Notes: generated by a model from the letters alone, not told the origin. A DNA stretch of 64,000 bases from JADKAV01 sp037045455 (GCA_037045455.1 JBAOIN010000016.1:310001-374000), one strand, 5' to 3'; positions 1 through 8,330 are shown, numbered from the stretch's first letter. A program made the numbers and translations.

Positions 1-52
1 ACCAGATCAAGCACCTGGGTTGAATGTCGTACCCCCGGACAACACTCATTGC

Positions 53-187
53 ATGAGCCTTTTCTCTGTGCCCGGTGACGGGTGGGCCTGCGGATTCTGC
101 GGCGATTTCGGGCGGTTGCCGCCCGGCGAGACAGTGGACACCTACCTGTGCCCAACCTGTGGGGAGATGGTGCTGCCGGCTCAGTAG
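53..187 (+). CDS. small zinc-ribbon protein (44 aa)
   Basis: Short open frame ATG(53)...TAG(187). It encodes two CxxC knuckles, CGFC near residues 13-16 and CPTC near residues 33-36, spaced as in a zinc ribbon and followed by a hydrophobic tail. A GTG at 68 is an alternative start. No Shine-Dalgarno is visible. Its last codons overlap the end of the convergent gene by 7 nt. The partner is unknown. A structural zinc site is inferred from the cysteine pairs only. Confidence 0.55.
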   Translation: MSLFSVPGDGWACGFCGDFGRLPPGETVDTYLCPTCGEMVLPAQ

Positions 188-1107
188 GTCTCGTAGAAGG
201 CCGCGAGCCGTTGCCGCAGGAGATCCTCGAGGACACCGTCGTCGGCGGCCCGCAGGATCCAGGGCCGGGCATGCGCCACGATCGACTCCGCCGTGATCCC
301 AGCCTCGGCCAGCACCTCGCCGACCGGTCGCGCCGCGTTCGCCTCGAGGATGGCGTGGGCAGCATCCCGGAAGGACGGTGTCGTCAGCAGTGTGGACACC
401 ACCTCCTGCGCCACGGCAGTGAGCTCGACGGCCGTGTCCTGTGGCAGCAGCGCGGCGAGATCGGCAACCGGGGTATCGGCGTTGCGGTCCCACATCTCAG
501 CGGCCACCTCCTGCAGGGCGGCTTCGTCGACGACCTGGGTGAGGTACGTGCGACTCTCCCGCAGCGTGTCCTGCAGGTTCGCGCTGACGAAGGAGGTGAG
601 CTGCTTCTCGATCCCTTTGCTCAAGCGCGGGGCGGCGGTGTCGAATGCGTTCTGGCCCATCCTCATCAACGACGAGGCACCGGGCACCCGCGCGATCGGA
701 CTCTCGACCGTGACGTAGTTGCGGATGCCCTGCAGCAGGACGTGCGAGATGAGATCGGCATACACCTTGCTGGTGGTGATCTGCTCGACGATCGCCTCCT
801 GCAGATCCGTCATCCCGGCCAGCGCCTGCGCCGCGCGGTCGTAGTGCTCGCGCTCGATCAGGTCACCGATCGGTGTGCCGTCCGCAAGCGCGCTGTCCAG
901 CCCGGCAAGCACCGATGTGGTGAGGTCCGGAACCGGCAGCGCCTCGATGCCGGCGTCGAGATCGGCGTCGCTGAAAACGCTGCCCAGGGAAACGGAATCC
1001 AGCCACTCCAAGACCACGGCGACCTGGCCGCCCAGCGTCTCGTCCAGCGATGCGGTCCAGGCGTTCACCTCGAAGGCCACGTGAGCCTCGAGCATCTCCT
1101 CGTCCAT
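181..1107 (-). CDS. conserved hypothetical protein (308 aa)
   Basis: Complete frame of 308 residues. It is alanine- and leucine-rich with acidic patches, and looks largely alpha-helical. I see no signal peptide, membrane segment or recognisable catalytic motif. The start ATG lies 40 nt from the divergent start of the HNE-repeat gene at 1148. A CACACT hexamer 8 nt upstream of the ATG could be a -10 box. The coding frame is clean over its whole length and suppresses the long antisense frame opposite it. Function not recognised. Confidence 0.7.
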   Translation of the reverse strand: MDEEMLEAHVAFEVNAWTASLDETLGGQVAVVLEWLDSVSLGSVFSDADLDAGIEALPVPDLTTSVLAGLDSALADGTPIGDLIEREHYDRAAQALAGMTDLQEAIVEQITTSKVYADLISHVLLQGIRNYVTVESPIARVPGASSLMRMGQNAFDTAAPRLSKGIEKQLTSFVSANLQDTLRESRTYLTQVVDEAALQEVAAEMWDRNADTPVADLAALLPQDTAVELTAVAQEVVSTLLTTPSFRDAAHAILEANAARPVGEVLAEAGITAESIVAHARPWILRAADDGVLEDLLRQRLAAFYETY

Positions 1108-1135
1108 AGCGCCTCAGTGTGGCAGGACGCAGCGT

Positions 1136-1141
1136 TAGGGT
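1136..1141 (+). promoter_or_regulatory. -10 box of a leaderless start (gene at 1148)
   Basis: TAGGGT, then exactly 6 nt, then ATG at 1148. There is no room for a ribosome binding site, so the transcript is probably leaderless. Confidence 0.5.
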
Positions 1142-1147
1142 CGCGGC

Positions 1148-1528
1148 ATGGCGCGCCGGGAGACGTTCAGTGACGAGGACATCCTCGCGGCGCTGCGGGC
1201 TGCTGCCCTTGAGATCGGCGAGCCGCTGAGCCATGGCCGATATGAATCGCTGGGCCGCGGACCGTCCTCGGCGCGGATCATCCAGCGATTCGGGTCGTGG
1301 AGTGCGGCATGCGCGGCAGCAGGTGTGGTCTCGGGATCCGCTTCCCGCACCTACACCCAGCGCTGGGATCGCACGGCTGTCATCTCGGCGGTCCGGGAGT
1401 ACCTGATCACCGGCAGCGGAACGTACGCCGACTACCAGGATTGGGCACGATCAGGGGACCGACCCAGCGGTGCCACCGTACGCAACGTGCTCGGCGGGTG
1501 GGCGGCAGCCAAGCGCGCCGCCGGCTAG
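1148..1528 (+). CDS. homing-endonuclease-associated repeat protein
   Basis: 126 residues made of two copies of the ~45-residue repeat that accompanies HNH/homing endonucleases and acts as a DNA-binding helical module. Repeat 1 spans about residues 10-57 and ends SWSAACAAAG. Repeat 2 spans about 75-126 and ends GWAAAKRAAG. No nuclease domain is attached and no HNH gene is adjacent, so this is a stand-alone DNA-binding form. The ATG at 1148 is chosen because of the TAGGGT box 6 nt upstream. It ends 4 nt inside the convergent gene. Specific target unknown. Confidence 0.7.
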   Translation: MARRETFSDEDILAALRAAALEIGEPLSHGRYESLGRGPSSARIIQRFGSWSAACAAAGVVSGSASRTYTQRWDRTAVISAVREYLITGSGTYADYQDWARSGDRPSGATVRNVLGGWAAAKRAAG

Positions 1529-2034
1529 ACGTCAGGCCCTTGCGCGCGCAGCCGCTCGACCTCGGTCATGGCGTCACGCAGTTCCTGCAGCCAGTCCTCG
1601 GTGTGCTGTCCGACCAGAGACACTGCCCAGGCCAGCGCGTCGGCGCGGGAGCGGGCCACACCGGCGTCCACGAGGGTGTCGAGAACGCGGCGCTGAGGTT
1701 GCCGCAGCCGGGTCATCACAGGCACTGCGAGATGGGTGAACAGCACCGCCGTATCCCCGATGCGCGCCCCCCAGGCCACCTTGCGCCCGTACCGGGCTTC
1801 CGCCTCGTCGGCGATCCCCATGCGCTGGGCCCGGGTTTCCTCCCGCCAGCGGCTGATCCGGCCCTGCGCTGCAGCGGCGCCGCCCTCGACTGCTGGCAGC
1901 TCCCCGACCACCGTGATCTCCTCACGGTCGACGGTGATCCGCGGGGCGCCCGTGAACCACTCAGGCAGCCTGCCGGCGAACCATTCCTCTACATCGTCGG
2001 CCAGCCGGAAGATCGGTGCGCTGCCATCCGCCAC
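1525..2034 (-). CDS. conserved hypothetical protein (169 aa)
   Basis: 169 residues with a GTG start at 2034. Stop codons directly upstream exclude a longer N-terminus, and a TAATGA hexamer sits 6 nt upstream, matching the leaderless pattern seen elsewhere. The protein has a mixed N-terminal half and a charged helical C-terminal half rich in Arg, Glu and Trp. I see no membrane segment, signal peptide or metal motif. It resembles actinobacterial proteins annotated only as hypothetical. Function not recognised. Confidence 0.65.
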   Translation of the reverse strand: MADGSAPIFRLADDVEEWFAGRLPEWFTGAPRITVDREEITVVGELPAVEGGAAAAQGRISRWREETRAQRMGIADEAEARYGRKVAWGARIGDTAVLFTHLAVPVMTRLRQPQRRVLDTLVDAGVARSRADALAWAVSLVGQHTEDWLQELRDAMTEVERLRAQGPDV

Positions 2035-2039
2035 GTTTC

Positions 2040-2513
2040 ATCATTAGCTCTCCTTATTACGTGATTACACACTAAGCAGGTAATACGAGGCGAGTAGGAA
2101 GTGGCATCCGCCGTGGGCGGAATTCCTCGCGCGGGCCACAGGAGCAGCGTCACGCCAACGCCCAGAAGCGCACCGGCGCTGCACCAAAGCGTCATCATCG
2201 GGAACCACCACACCACACGGCCCTCGATCTGCTGGGGTTGTACACGCCACCAGTCCGCGTTGGTGGCCGCATCGCCTTTTGTGATGAAGCCGCGGTCATC
2301 CAGGTCAACGATCCTGTGCGCAACCACTACGGGATGCTGGGCGCCTGGTGCGACGGGGGTGCGAAAGGCGGCGATGTCACCCACCGCTGGACGGCTCCAT
2401 GGGACTACCACAACCGCCTTCTCAATCGGGACGTGGCGAAGATCGAGTGACGTGCGCAGGGGCAAGGAGAGATCGGAGTTCTGCGTCGGGGCAATAGCGG
2501 TCGTCCGTGTCAC
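2040..2513 (-). pseudogene. remnant of a SipW/archaeal-type signal peptidase I
   Basis: The minus-strand frame from about 2456 to 2120 reads like the C-terminal part of type I signal peptidases of the SipW/archaeal class. It has VGDIAAF, then HRIV, then FITKGDA, then a hydrophobic segment (about 2140-2200 on the reverse strand) that would be the C-terminal membrane anchor. The catalytic Ser-Met-x-Pro box is missing from this frame. A PMEP-like string appears in another frame at about 2410, where the Ser is replaced by Pro and a TGA interrupts upstream. The 3' end runs into AT-richer DNA without a natural stop. Both ends are damaged, so I call a pseudogene. Confidence 0.5.
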
Positions 2514-2632
2514 CCAATGGAGCGGTGGACGGCTTCTATCCGGACAGCCAGCGTCGGCGACCGTTAGGCCAAATGGGTGAATCCACGGTCAATTCACGCG
2601 TTCGGCGGTACTTCTGAAGATCAAACTGGGCT

Positions 2633-3458
2633 TCAGTTCGCCGGCGACCAGGCCGGGTGTCTGGCGACGTACCCCCAGCGGTGCCGCCATGGGCTGGACT
2701 TCACGTCGCGCCAGATATCGATCCACTCGTGGCCGGCCACGCGCACCGGGTTGTAGGTGTCGATGTTCTTCGTCAGCCCGTAGACGACGGGCGCTTCCTC
2801 GGCCTGGAACGTGCCGAACAGCCGGTCCCAAATGATCAGGATGCCGCCGTAGTTCTTGTCTAGGTACTCCTGGTTGGACCCGTGGTGGACGCGGTGATGC
2901 GACGGGGTGTTCATCACGAACTCGATCGGTGACCACAGCTTTCCGACCCGCTCGGTGTGCAGGAAGAACTGGTACAGCAGGCTGACCGACTGTTGCAGCA
3001 GGATCATCCACGGCGAGAAGCCCAGCAGCGCCAAGCGGCAGCCAGAACGGCAAGGCAGTGAACGGGACCCATGGCTGTCGCAGCGCGGTCGACAGGTTGT
3101 AGTACTCGCTGGAGTGGTGGACGACGTGGCTGGCCCAGAACATGCGGATCTCGTGGTGGGTGCGGTGGTACCAGTAGAAGGCGAGGTCGTCGAGCAGGAA
3201 CAACGCGACCCAGGTCCACGGGTTGGACGCCGACAGATGCACCGGGGCGATCAGGTAGAGCGCGGTGTAGATCGCCAGCACGACGATCTTCCAGCCGAGG
3301 TTGATGGCCACATTGCCCAGGCCCATGCTGATGCTCGTTGCCGAGTCGCGGACGTTGTAGCCGCGCTCCTCGTCATCGGGCAGCCAGTAGTAGGACGCGA
3401 TCTCGAGCGCCAGGAACAGGATGAAGACCGGAATCGCAAAGATGATGATGTCGACCAC
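2633..3458 (-). CDS. sterol desaturase / fatty acid hydroxylase family (frameshifted)
   Basis: Membrane-bound di-iron hydroxylase family. The N-terminal frame has two or three hydrophobic helices and the histidine clusters HRTHHE and HVVHH. The C-terminal frame (3034 down to 2633) carries HRVHH. Together these supply the eight-histidine set expected for iron binding. The frame breaks at AA 3034-3035. Deleting one of those bases joins LPFWLPL to ALLGFSPW without a gap, so this is a one-base insertion, likely a sequencing error. Start GTG 3458 has a TAGACA hexamer 6 nt upstream. Probable substrate is a lipid or sterol; the precise substrate is not deducible. Confidence 0.75.
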
Positions 3459-3475
3459 ATCGTGTGTCTATCGGC

Positions 3476-4141
3476 TCAGGCAGAAGTGGTCAACGACGCC
3501 AGGCGCTTCTTCTTGAGGTTCTCCCGAACGATCCACCGCACGTCCGGGTCGGGATTCGACTCCAGGACGCGAAACATTGGCAGGCCAGTTTGCGGGTCGG
3601 CTGCCACCGCGACACTCCAGCAATAGCCCAGAGCCTTGCGCAGGGTGCGCACGTCGGGGTGCTTGCGATCGGTGCGAGCGACGAGGCTGTCGGTGATCCG
3701 TTGGCAGAGTTCCAGCGCAGTCCTGGCGGCCCCATCGCGCAGTAGTCGTGGCTCGCAGATGCCGGCAATGGCTGCTCGCTGCACGAGCGGGTGCGGGTCA
3801 TCGGCCCAGGTGCGACAGATGATCACCATCGCGGGAAGATTGTCGTCGCCGAGTCGCTGCAGCGCCATGGCGACCCCTTCCCTTACCCGCCAGCGATCGT
3901 CTGCCGCGTGCGCGCGCAACTGGGGTTCCGCGTCGAAGCGACCCAGCCCGGCAACACCGCAGCAGACCAGGTACTCGTCCCCGCTGGCCATGAGGTTCTG
4001 AAGGGTCTGGAAGTCGGCCTCTTCGGCAGCGGCATGCAGAAGTTCCAGGTTCGATCGCGGGCCGGGCAGGTTCGAGTGACTGGTCAGGAACGCCGGCCAT
4101 TGCGCGACCGGCATGGCCCGCAACTGCTCCCGGTAGTCCAC
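3476..4141 (-). CDS. HEAT-repeat domain protein (221 aa)
   Basis: 221 residues. The central part reads as consecutive HEAT/armadillo-like helical pairs, for example DRWRVREGVAMALQRLG and HPLVQRAAIAGICEP, and a last repeat DPDVRWIVRENLKKKR. Such solenoids mediate protein contacts; no catalytic motif is seen. GTG 4141 is favoured by TAGCGT exactly 6 nt upstream. The next minus-strand gene toward 4450 ends 10 nt before it, but this gene has its own promoter-like box. Family resemblance is to bacterial HEAT-repeat proteins of unknown role. Confidence 0.7.
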   Translation of the reverse strand: MDYREQLRAMPVAQWPAFLTSHSNLPGPRSNLELLHAAAEEADFQTLQNLMASGDEYLVCCGVAGLGRFDAEPQLRAHAADDRWRVREGVAMALQRLGDDNLPAMVIICRTWADDPHPLVQRAAIAGICEPRLLRDGAARTALELCQRITDSLVARTDRKHPDVRTLRKALGYCWSVAVAADPQTGLPMFRVLESNPDPDVRWIVRENLKKKRLASLTTSA

Positions 4142-4147
4142 GCCATG

Positions 4148-4153
4148 ACGCTA
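4148..4153 (-). promoter_or_regulatory. -10 box of a leaderless start (gene at 4141)
   Basis: TAGCGT on the minus strand, 6 nt before GTG 4141. Confidence 0.45.
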
Positions 4154-4450
4154 CTTCTTCTTCTTGCCTTTCTTCTTCTTGCTCTTTCGCGGTGAGAGTT
4201 TGACGTTCATCTTCTTCGCCGCGCTCTTGAGCCGCTTCCAGGCCCGGTCTCGCTCACGCTTGCTGACGTCCTGTACCTGGTTGAACCTGGCGGCCGCGTT
4301 GCGCACGTGGCTCTCGTCGTTCAGCGGCATCTTGCGCTCTTCGGGGAAGGCGAATTCGCTGTCCTTGAGCTTGTTGCGCTTCTTGGCGCTCATGCCGCCG
4401 GACTTGGTCTTGCCGCTGTTCTTCTTGGACTTCGTCTTTGACTTGGCCAT
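4151..4450 (-). CDS. small basic DUF6582-like protein
   Basis: 99 residues with lysine-rich tails at both ends (a run of Lys/Ser at residues 2-20 and a nearly pure Lys C-terminus). They flank a conserved core, DSEFAFPEERKMPLND...HVRNAAARFNQV, which matches the motif of the DUF6582 family (self-standing small proteins and phage head-associated proteins). The lysine tails suggest nucleic-acid or ribosome association; this is inference. ATG 4450 is preceded by TAGCGG at 6 nt. Function unproven in the family. Confidence 0.65.
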   Translation of the reverse strand: MAKSKTKSKKNSGKTKSGGMSAKKRNKLKDSEFAFPEERKMPLNDESHVRNAAARFNQVQDVSKRERDRAWKRLKSAAKKMNVKLSPRKSKKKKGKKKK

Positions 4451-4534
4451 GATTGTCCGCTACCCGGAAGTCCTGTATCGAGTCCTATCGGAATCTCGAT
4501 GACGTGCTTCACGCACCGCGTCGAACTGAATGCC

Positions 4535-4726
4535 CTATTCGAACTGGTCGAGGATGTCGTGCGGGTCTGGCAGATGGTCGGCGGGGTCATCTTCGCCACC
4601 TTCGTCGTCCCCACCGAGGATCTGGCTCTCGTTGGTCTCCGCGCCGCTGAAGTCCTGCTCGACGGGGATGTCGAGGTCGTCCGTGGGGCGGTCAAGATCC
4701 GGATCGTCGAACGGGGGCTCGCTCAT
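4535..4726 (-). CDS. small acidic hypothetical protein (63 aa)
   Basis: 63 residues with over a third Asp/Glu and no hydrophobic segment, probably intrinsically disordered. The coding call rests on a perfect leaderless architecture (TAGGCT, 6 nt, ATG 4726) and on position between two real genes in a compact arrangement. Its start codon is 34 nt from the divergent cupin start. Function unknown. Confidence 0.5.
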   Translation of the reverse strand: MSEPPFDDPDLDRPTDDLDIPVEQDFSGAETNESQILGGDDEGGEDDPADHLPDPHDILDQFE

Positions 4727-4732
4727 GGTTGG

Positions 4733-4738
4733 AGCCTA
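4733..4738 (-). promoter_or_regulatory. -10 box of a leaderless start (gene at 4726)
   Basis: TAGGCT, 6 nt before ATG 4726. Back-to-back with an AACACT hexamer at 4749-4754 that lies 6 nt before ATG 4761. Confidence 0.45.
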
Positions 4739-4760
4739 CGCCGTCGGTAACACTGGTTCC

Positions 4761-5099
4761 ATGAGCGAACCCATCACGTACCTGCCGTCGATGTCCGATC
4801 TGATCGAGGTTGCCGACGACTCGACGGTTTCCCGCACGGTCCTGCGAGCCGATGGCGCGCGCATCGTCCTGTTCTCGTTCGACGCCGGCCAGGAACTGAC
4901 CGAGCACACCGCGGCTATGCCGGTGCTGTTGTCCGTGCTGGATGGCCGGCTGGAGATCGCAGCAGCCGGGCAGCGTGTCGAACTCGTGCCCGGGGGAGTG
5001 GTACACCTGGCGGCACGTGTGCCACATGAGGTCCGTGCACTGGAGCCCAGCCGGATGGCACTGACCATGCTGGACGCCCGGATCGAGTCGCATGCATGA
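4761..5099 (+). CDS. cupin-domain protein
   Basis: 112 residues forming a single small cupin barrel. GQELTEHTAAMPVLLSVLDG is the first metal-side motif and PGGVVHLAARVPHEVRALEPS the second. His residues at about 51 and 85 are candidate metal ligands, but the set is reduced relative to classical cupins. ATG 4761 follows AACACT plus 6 nt. The stop overlaps the next ATG (ATGA at 5096-5099), so it is translationally coupled to the DUF2200 gene. Likely a small sensory or binding cupin; ligand unknown. Confidence 0.75.
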   Translation: MSEPITYLPSMSDLIEVADDSTVSRTVLRADGARIVLFSFDAGQELTEHTAAMPVLLSVLDGRLEIAAAGQRVELVPGGVVHLAARVPHEVRALEPSRMALTMLDARIESHA

Positions 5100-5437
5100 G
5101 CAGGATCTTCAGCGTCGCCGTGGCCGACGTCTACCCCCACTACGTCAACAAGGTCGAGAAGAAGGGCCGCACGAAGGCCGAACTCGACGAGGTCATCACT
5201 TGGCTGACCGGCTTCGACGAGTCGCAGTTGCAGAAGCATCTCGACTCCAAGACGACCTTCGAGGACTTCTTCGCCCAGGCGAATCTGAATCCCAACGCCT
5301 CCTTGATCACAGGATCGGTCTGCGGAGTGCGGGTCGAGAACGTCGAGGATCCACTGATGCAGCAGATCCGCTACCTCGACAAGTTGGTGGATGAGTTGGC
5401 CAAGGGGAAGCCGATGGAGAAGGTTTTGCGGCACTGA
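5096..5437 (+). CDS. DUF2200 family protein
   Basis: 113 residues, full length for the DUF2200 family: an N-terminal SVAVADVYPHYVNKVEKKGRTK signature, a central HLDSKTTFEDFF, then INGSVCG-like ITGSVCGVRVE. This family is widespread and of unknown function; it is soluble and mostly helical. The 4-nt overlap with the cupin gene points to co-translation. It ends 17 nt before the convergent DraG gene. Confidence 0.85.
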   Translation: MSRIFSVAVADVYPHYVNKVEKKGRTKAELDEVITWLTGFDESQLQKHLDSKTTFEDFFAQANLNPNASLITGSVCGVRVENVEDPLMQQIRYLDKLVDELAKGKPMEKVLRH

Positions 5438-5454
5438 CCGAACTGAAGCCAAAG

Positions 5455-6873
5455 CTACTCCAGCCGACGCAGAGCTGCCACGAACGCCGGATTCGGATTC
5501 GACGTAGGGAGCGCCCGCTTCATGTCGGCAAGCGCCTGCTCACTCGGAATGCCTCGCAGCATCGAGTAGGCCGCTGCAACTGTCGGCGTCCGGCTGTGTG
5601 CGCCCGCGCAATGGAGCAGAACGACCTGCCCCTCGTCGCGCAGCGCGGCAATCGTCGCAGCCGCGTCGGCGATCACGAAGTCGAGATTCGGGTTCGACTC
5701 CGGATCCGGCAGATCAAGCAGACGGAATGTCACGTGCTCGGGGCCAGGCGGTACTTGTTCGCTTCCCAGCAGACACAGGCTCACGACCGCAGTGACGTCG
5801 GCAGGTGGGTTCGAGACGGTCAGCCCGTCACCGAGCCAGACCCCCGGATCGTGGGGGTGGCGTATCGAGAATCCAGTAGCGCGGTCGCTGTAGTCGATGA
5901 ACCCGGTGCCCGGCCAGCCGTAGCCGTTCTTTCCCGCAGTCGTTAGTTGCGCCACTTCCACGAGTCGTTCACCAGTAATGCTGGGGTACCCATGCAGGAT
6001 CCGCCGCCAGCGAGCCGGGACCGCAGAGGCCCCCCACCTGGCACCGAGTAGCGCGCCGGCGATAGCCGCCACCGTGTCGGTGTCGTGGCCGATCCCTATG
6101 GCGCGGACCAGCGTTTCCTGCAGGTGGTGGCAGTCTGTGGCCGGCGTGTTCACGATGGCCGACCAAGCGGCCTGCAGGGCAGTGACGGTCCAGCCGTTGC
6201 GGTTGAAGCGCTCCGGGGGCCCGCTCTCGGCCTCGTCGATCCGCTCCGTCCAGTACGCCGCATCTTCGGTGTCCAGGTACGCCAGACCGGAGCGCAGGTC
6301 GAACTCCGCGTGCAGCACGGCGTGGCGGATGGCCAATGACCAGAGCACGCAAGCCTGCTGGGCCCGCGGGTCCGCATGAGTCAGATCGCTGACGGTCGCT
6401 GCCGCTGCCACCACCGCGTCGGGATCGTGCAGATGCGCCAATGCGACCGGACCGGTGCGCATCAACGACCCGTTGCCGGCGGCGCCAGTGCGGGCGTGAA
6501 CCTCGGCGGCGGTAGCCGTCATGGACGCAGCTGTCGGTTCCGAGCTGTGCAGCACTTCGCTGGTCTGGTTGCCGATGTCCTTGGGTCCTGAACGCACCCA
6601 GTCCTTGAAGCTCCGTGCGACCTGGTCAAGGGCGGCTTCGTCGAGCAAGGTGCCATGTTCGGCTGCGGCGTCCAACACGCACCAGGCCATGGTGGTGTCG
6701 TCAGTCCATTCGCCGGGTTCGAAGCCTCCGAGCCCGCCGCCGATCATCTGCGGGCCGTCCTCGCCGATCCTCGCGAGTTCGAATTCATACGGCGCGCCCA
6801 GGGCGTCGCCGGCTGCCGATGCAAGGACCGCCCCGCAGGCTCGGTCGAGTTGTGCGCTGGTGAGTGTGTTCAT
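5455..6873 (-). CDS. ADP-ribosylglycohydrolase fused to a tyrosine-phosphatase-like domain
   Basis: 472 residues with two domains. Residues ~8-305 form an ADP-ribosyl-glycohydrolase (DraG/ARH) fold: GDALGAPYEF, the metal-site EWTDDTTMA, and the C-terminal metal-site GHDTDTVAAIAGALLG. Residues ~325-472 carry a protein-tyrosine/dual-specificity phosphatase P-loop HCAGAHSRTP, with Cys about 422 and Arg about 428. The protein would remove ADP-ribose from a target and dephosphorylate, or bind, a phosphate group. Start ATG 6873 has a purine-rich GGGGGA about 6 nt upstream, unlike the leaderless neighbours. It is intact with no frame break. Confidence 0.8.
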   Translation of the reverse strand: MNTLTSAQLDRACGAVLASAAGDALGAPYEFELARIGEDGPQMIGGGLGGFEPGEWTDDTTMAWCVLDAAAEHGTLLDEAALDQVARSFKDWVRSGPKDIGNQTSEVLHSSEPTAASMTATAAEVHARTGAAGNGSLMRTGPVALAHLHDPDAVVAAAATVSDLTHADPRAQQACVLWSLAIRHAVLHAEFDLRSGLAYLDTEDAAYWTERIDEAESGPPERFNRNGWTVTALQAAWSAIVNTPATDCHHLQETLVRAIGIGHDTDTVAAIAGALLGARWGASAVPARWRRILHGYPSITGERLVEVAQLTTAGKNGYGWPGTGFIDYSDRATGFSIRHPHDPGVWLGDGLTVSNPPADVTAVVSLCLLGSEQVPPGPEHVTFRLLDLPDPESNPNLDFVIADAAATIAALRDEGQVVLLHCAGAHSRTPTVAAAYSMLRGIPSEQALADMKRALPTSNPNPAFVAALRRLE

Positions 6874-6994
6874 GGTTTCCCCCTTCTGACTGTCACGGTA
6901 CGGAGGGGGTATGACACGTTGGCATGGTCAATTCGCGGCTCAACGGATCATTGCTGAGATTCGGCATCTAGCCTTGCCACCACGGAGGTGCGGA

Positions 6995-7732
6995 ATGAAG
7001 GCAATCATGGGCGTCCTCGTCGCAGGTGCGATGGTCCTCGGCCTCGCACCCGCCGCGCACGCAACTGTCCGATACGCGCCGACCGCTGCCTTGACCGAGA
7101 TGGGTGCGCTGGAACAGTCCGGCCTCCCCAGCGTCAGCGCTCCGGATGTGAGTGGGGTGTCAGACTACGGCGCCACCATCGCGAGCCAGATAGAGCCGGG
7201 TGGCGAACCGACCAGCTACTCGGTGCAATATCGCGTCCGAGGTGCTTCGGAATGGAACTCCACACCGGACTGGACGTTGACAGACAATCTCGTCGGTGCC
7301 ACCCGCGTGTCCGTGACGCTGGAACCGCTGGCGCCTGACACTGCATACGAGGTCCAATTCGTCGTGTCGAATTCGTTCGGTTCGGTCACGAGCGCAACGA
7401 GCACGTTCCGCACTAATGCCGTGGAGACTGCGATGGTTTCCGTGGCCAAGCTCAGAGGGAAGAAGTCCGGCCTCACGAGCAAGGTGACCGTCTCGGAGGC
7501 GGGCCGCATCGGGCAGAAGGCGAGCAGCGGGATGCTTGGGCCCACCCGTTGTCAGAGCTTCAAGCGCGTGGATGCTGCCGGGACCTACACCGTCACCTGC
7601 ACCTTCAACAAGCAGGCTCGCAAGGCCTCGCGGAAGAAGGCTTTGAAGTTGGTTGTCGCCACGACGTTCGAGCCGTCCTCGGGAGCTGCTGTGGGTGACA
7701 TCTCACGGGTGAAGGTCAAGCGCAAGCATTGA
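6995..7732 (+). CDS. secreted protein with a fibronectin-III-like domain
   Basis: 245 residues. ATG 6995 is chosen because GGAGG (6984-6988) lies 6 nt upstream and it begins a classical signal peptide: MKAIMGVLVAGAMVLGL, with cleavage near AHA at ~25. Residues ~45-140 look like a fibronectin type III fold (TSYSVQYRVRG, then LEPLAPDTAYEVQFVVSNSFG). The C-terminus is very basic and contains two cysteines. Probably an exported structural or adhesive protein; no enzymatic motif. Confidence 0.75.
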   Translation: MKAIMGVLVAGAMVLGLAPAAHATVRYAPTAALTEMGALEQSGLPSVSAPDVSGVSDYGATIASQIEPGGEPTSYSVQYRVRGASEWNSTPDWTLTDNLVGATRVSVTLEPLAPDTAYEVQFVVSNSFGSVTSATSTFRTNAVETAMVSVAKLRGKKSGLTSKVTVSEAGRIGQKASSGMLGPTRCQSFKRVDAAGTYTVTCTFNKQARKASRKKALKLVVATTFEPSSGAAVGDISRVKVKRKH

Positions 7733-7764
7733 GCCAGTGGCGCCGGGAATGCCTGCGCAGTCCC

Positions 7765-7864
7765 GGAAATGGCAATCGGTGAGCATAGAGGGCATCGGTT
7801 AGCTTGCCGGGCGCCAGAAACCCGCCCGCGGCGCTAACGGATTCCCGGAATGCTCACGGATTGG
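7765..7864. repeat. dispersed 100-bp palindromic element, copy 1
   Basis: Imperfect palindrome. Left arm starts GGAAATGGCAATCGGTGAGC and ends GGCATCGGTTAGC. The right arm is GCTAACGGAT..ATGCTCACGGATTGG, with about 29 nt between the arms. It shares sequence and layout with elements at 49068 and 57597. It lies between convergent genes, and its right arm encodes the last codons of the zinc-ribbon gene. Confidence 0.75.
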
Positions 7865-8045
7865 TTACCTGGCCGCGCCCTAGCGTGCATGTCCGGCAGG
7901 CCCATTCGGCCTGTCCTGGTTCGATGATGCAGCCGCCAAGGATGACCTCGCCACGTTCGGCTGCCTCTACCAGATCAGGGCCGGGGTAGCCGTAGACGAT
8001 CGACATCATCGTGGCGCCGCAACGCGGACAGATCGGGGGGTTCAT
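7854..8045 (-). CDS. small zinc-ribbon protein (63 aa)
   Basis: 63 residues with CPRC at residues 6-9 and CRTC near residue 52, framing a conserved YGYPGPDLVEAAERGEVILGG block that recurs in bacterial proteins of unknown function. ATG 8045 overlaps the stop of the upstream gene (ATGA), indicating coupling. The four cysteines suggest one structural zinc. Role unknown. Confidence 0.7.
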   Translation of the reverse strand: MNPPICPRCGATMMSIVYGYPGPDLVEAAERGEVILGGCIIEPGQAEWACRTCTLGRGQVTNP

Positions 8046-8278
8046 GCCGCCACCCCATTCGCCGGGCCCCCGTACTCGACCCAACTCGTGAGGTGCCAGC
8101 CCTTGCAGGCTGAGCACCAGTACTTGCGGACCACGCGGATGGTGTGTGCCTCTCCGCGGGCATCCAGGTTGTGCGCCAGGTTCTGCAGTGACTGCAGTCG
8201 ATGGGTGGCTTCGCGTGGATCCCGGAAACGCTTCTTGCCGGTCCGTTCGCAGAAGTCGCTGCGCTTGTGGTGTGTCAT
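8042..8278 (-). CDS. small CxxC protein (78 aa)
   Basis: 78 residues, basic, with a single CSAC knuckle in YWCSACKGWHLTSW and an N-terminal MTHHKRSDFCERTGKKRF block. Co-transcribed with and translationally coupled (4-nt overlap) to the zinc-ribbon gene downstream. Similar small Cys-containing proteins accompany phage and plasmid segments as well as housekeeping regions. No function can be assigned. Confidence 0.65.
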   Translation of the reverse strand: MTHHKRSDFCERTGKKRFRDPREATHRLQSLQNLAHNLDARGEAHTIRVVRKYWCSACKGWHLTSWVEYGGPANGVAA

Positions 8279-8330
8279 CGTTCGCCCCGTTCTCTCGTGC
8301 TATAGCGAGAATGCCTCGGGGGTGTGACAA

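Noticed and set aside
82..1173. 363-codon plus-strand frame.
   Set aside because: Antisense to the 308-residue minus gene, with low-complexity Arg/His-rich composition and no motif.
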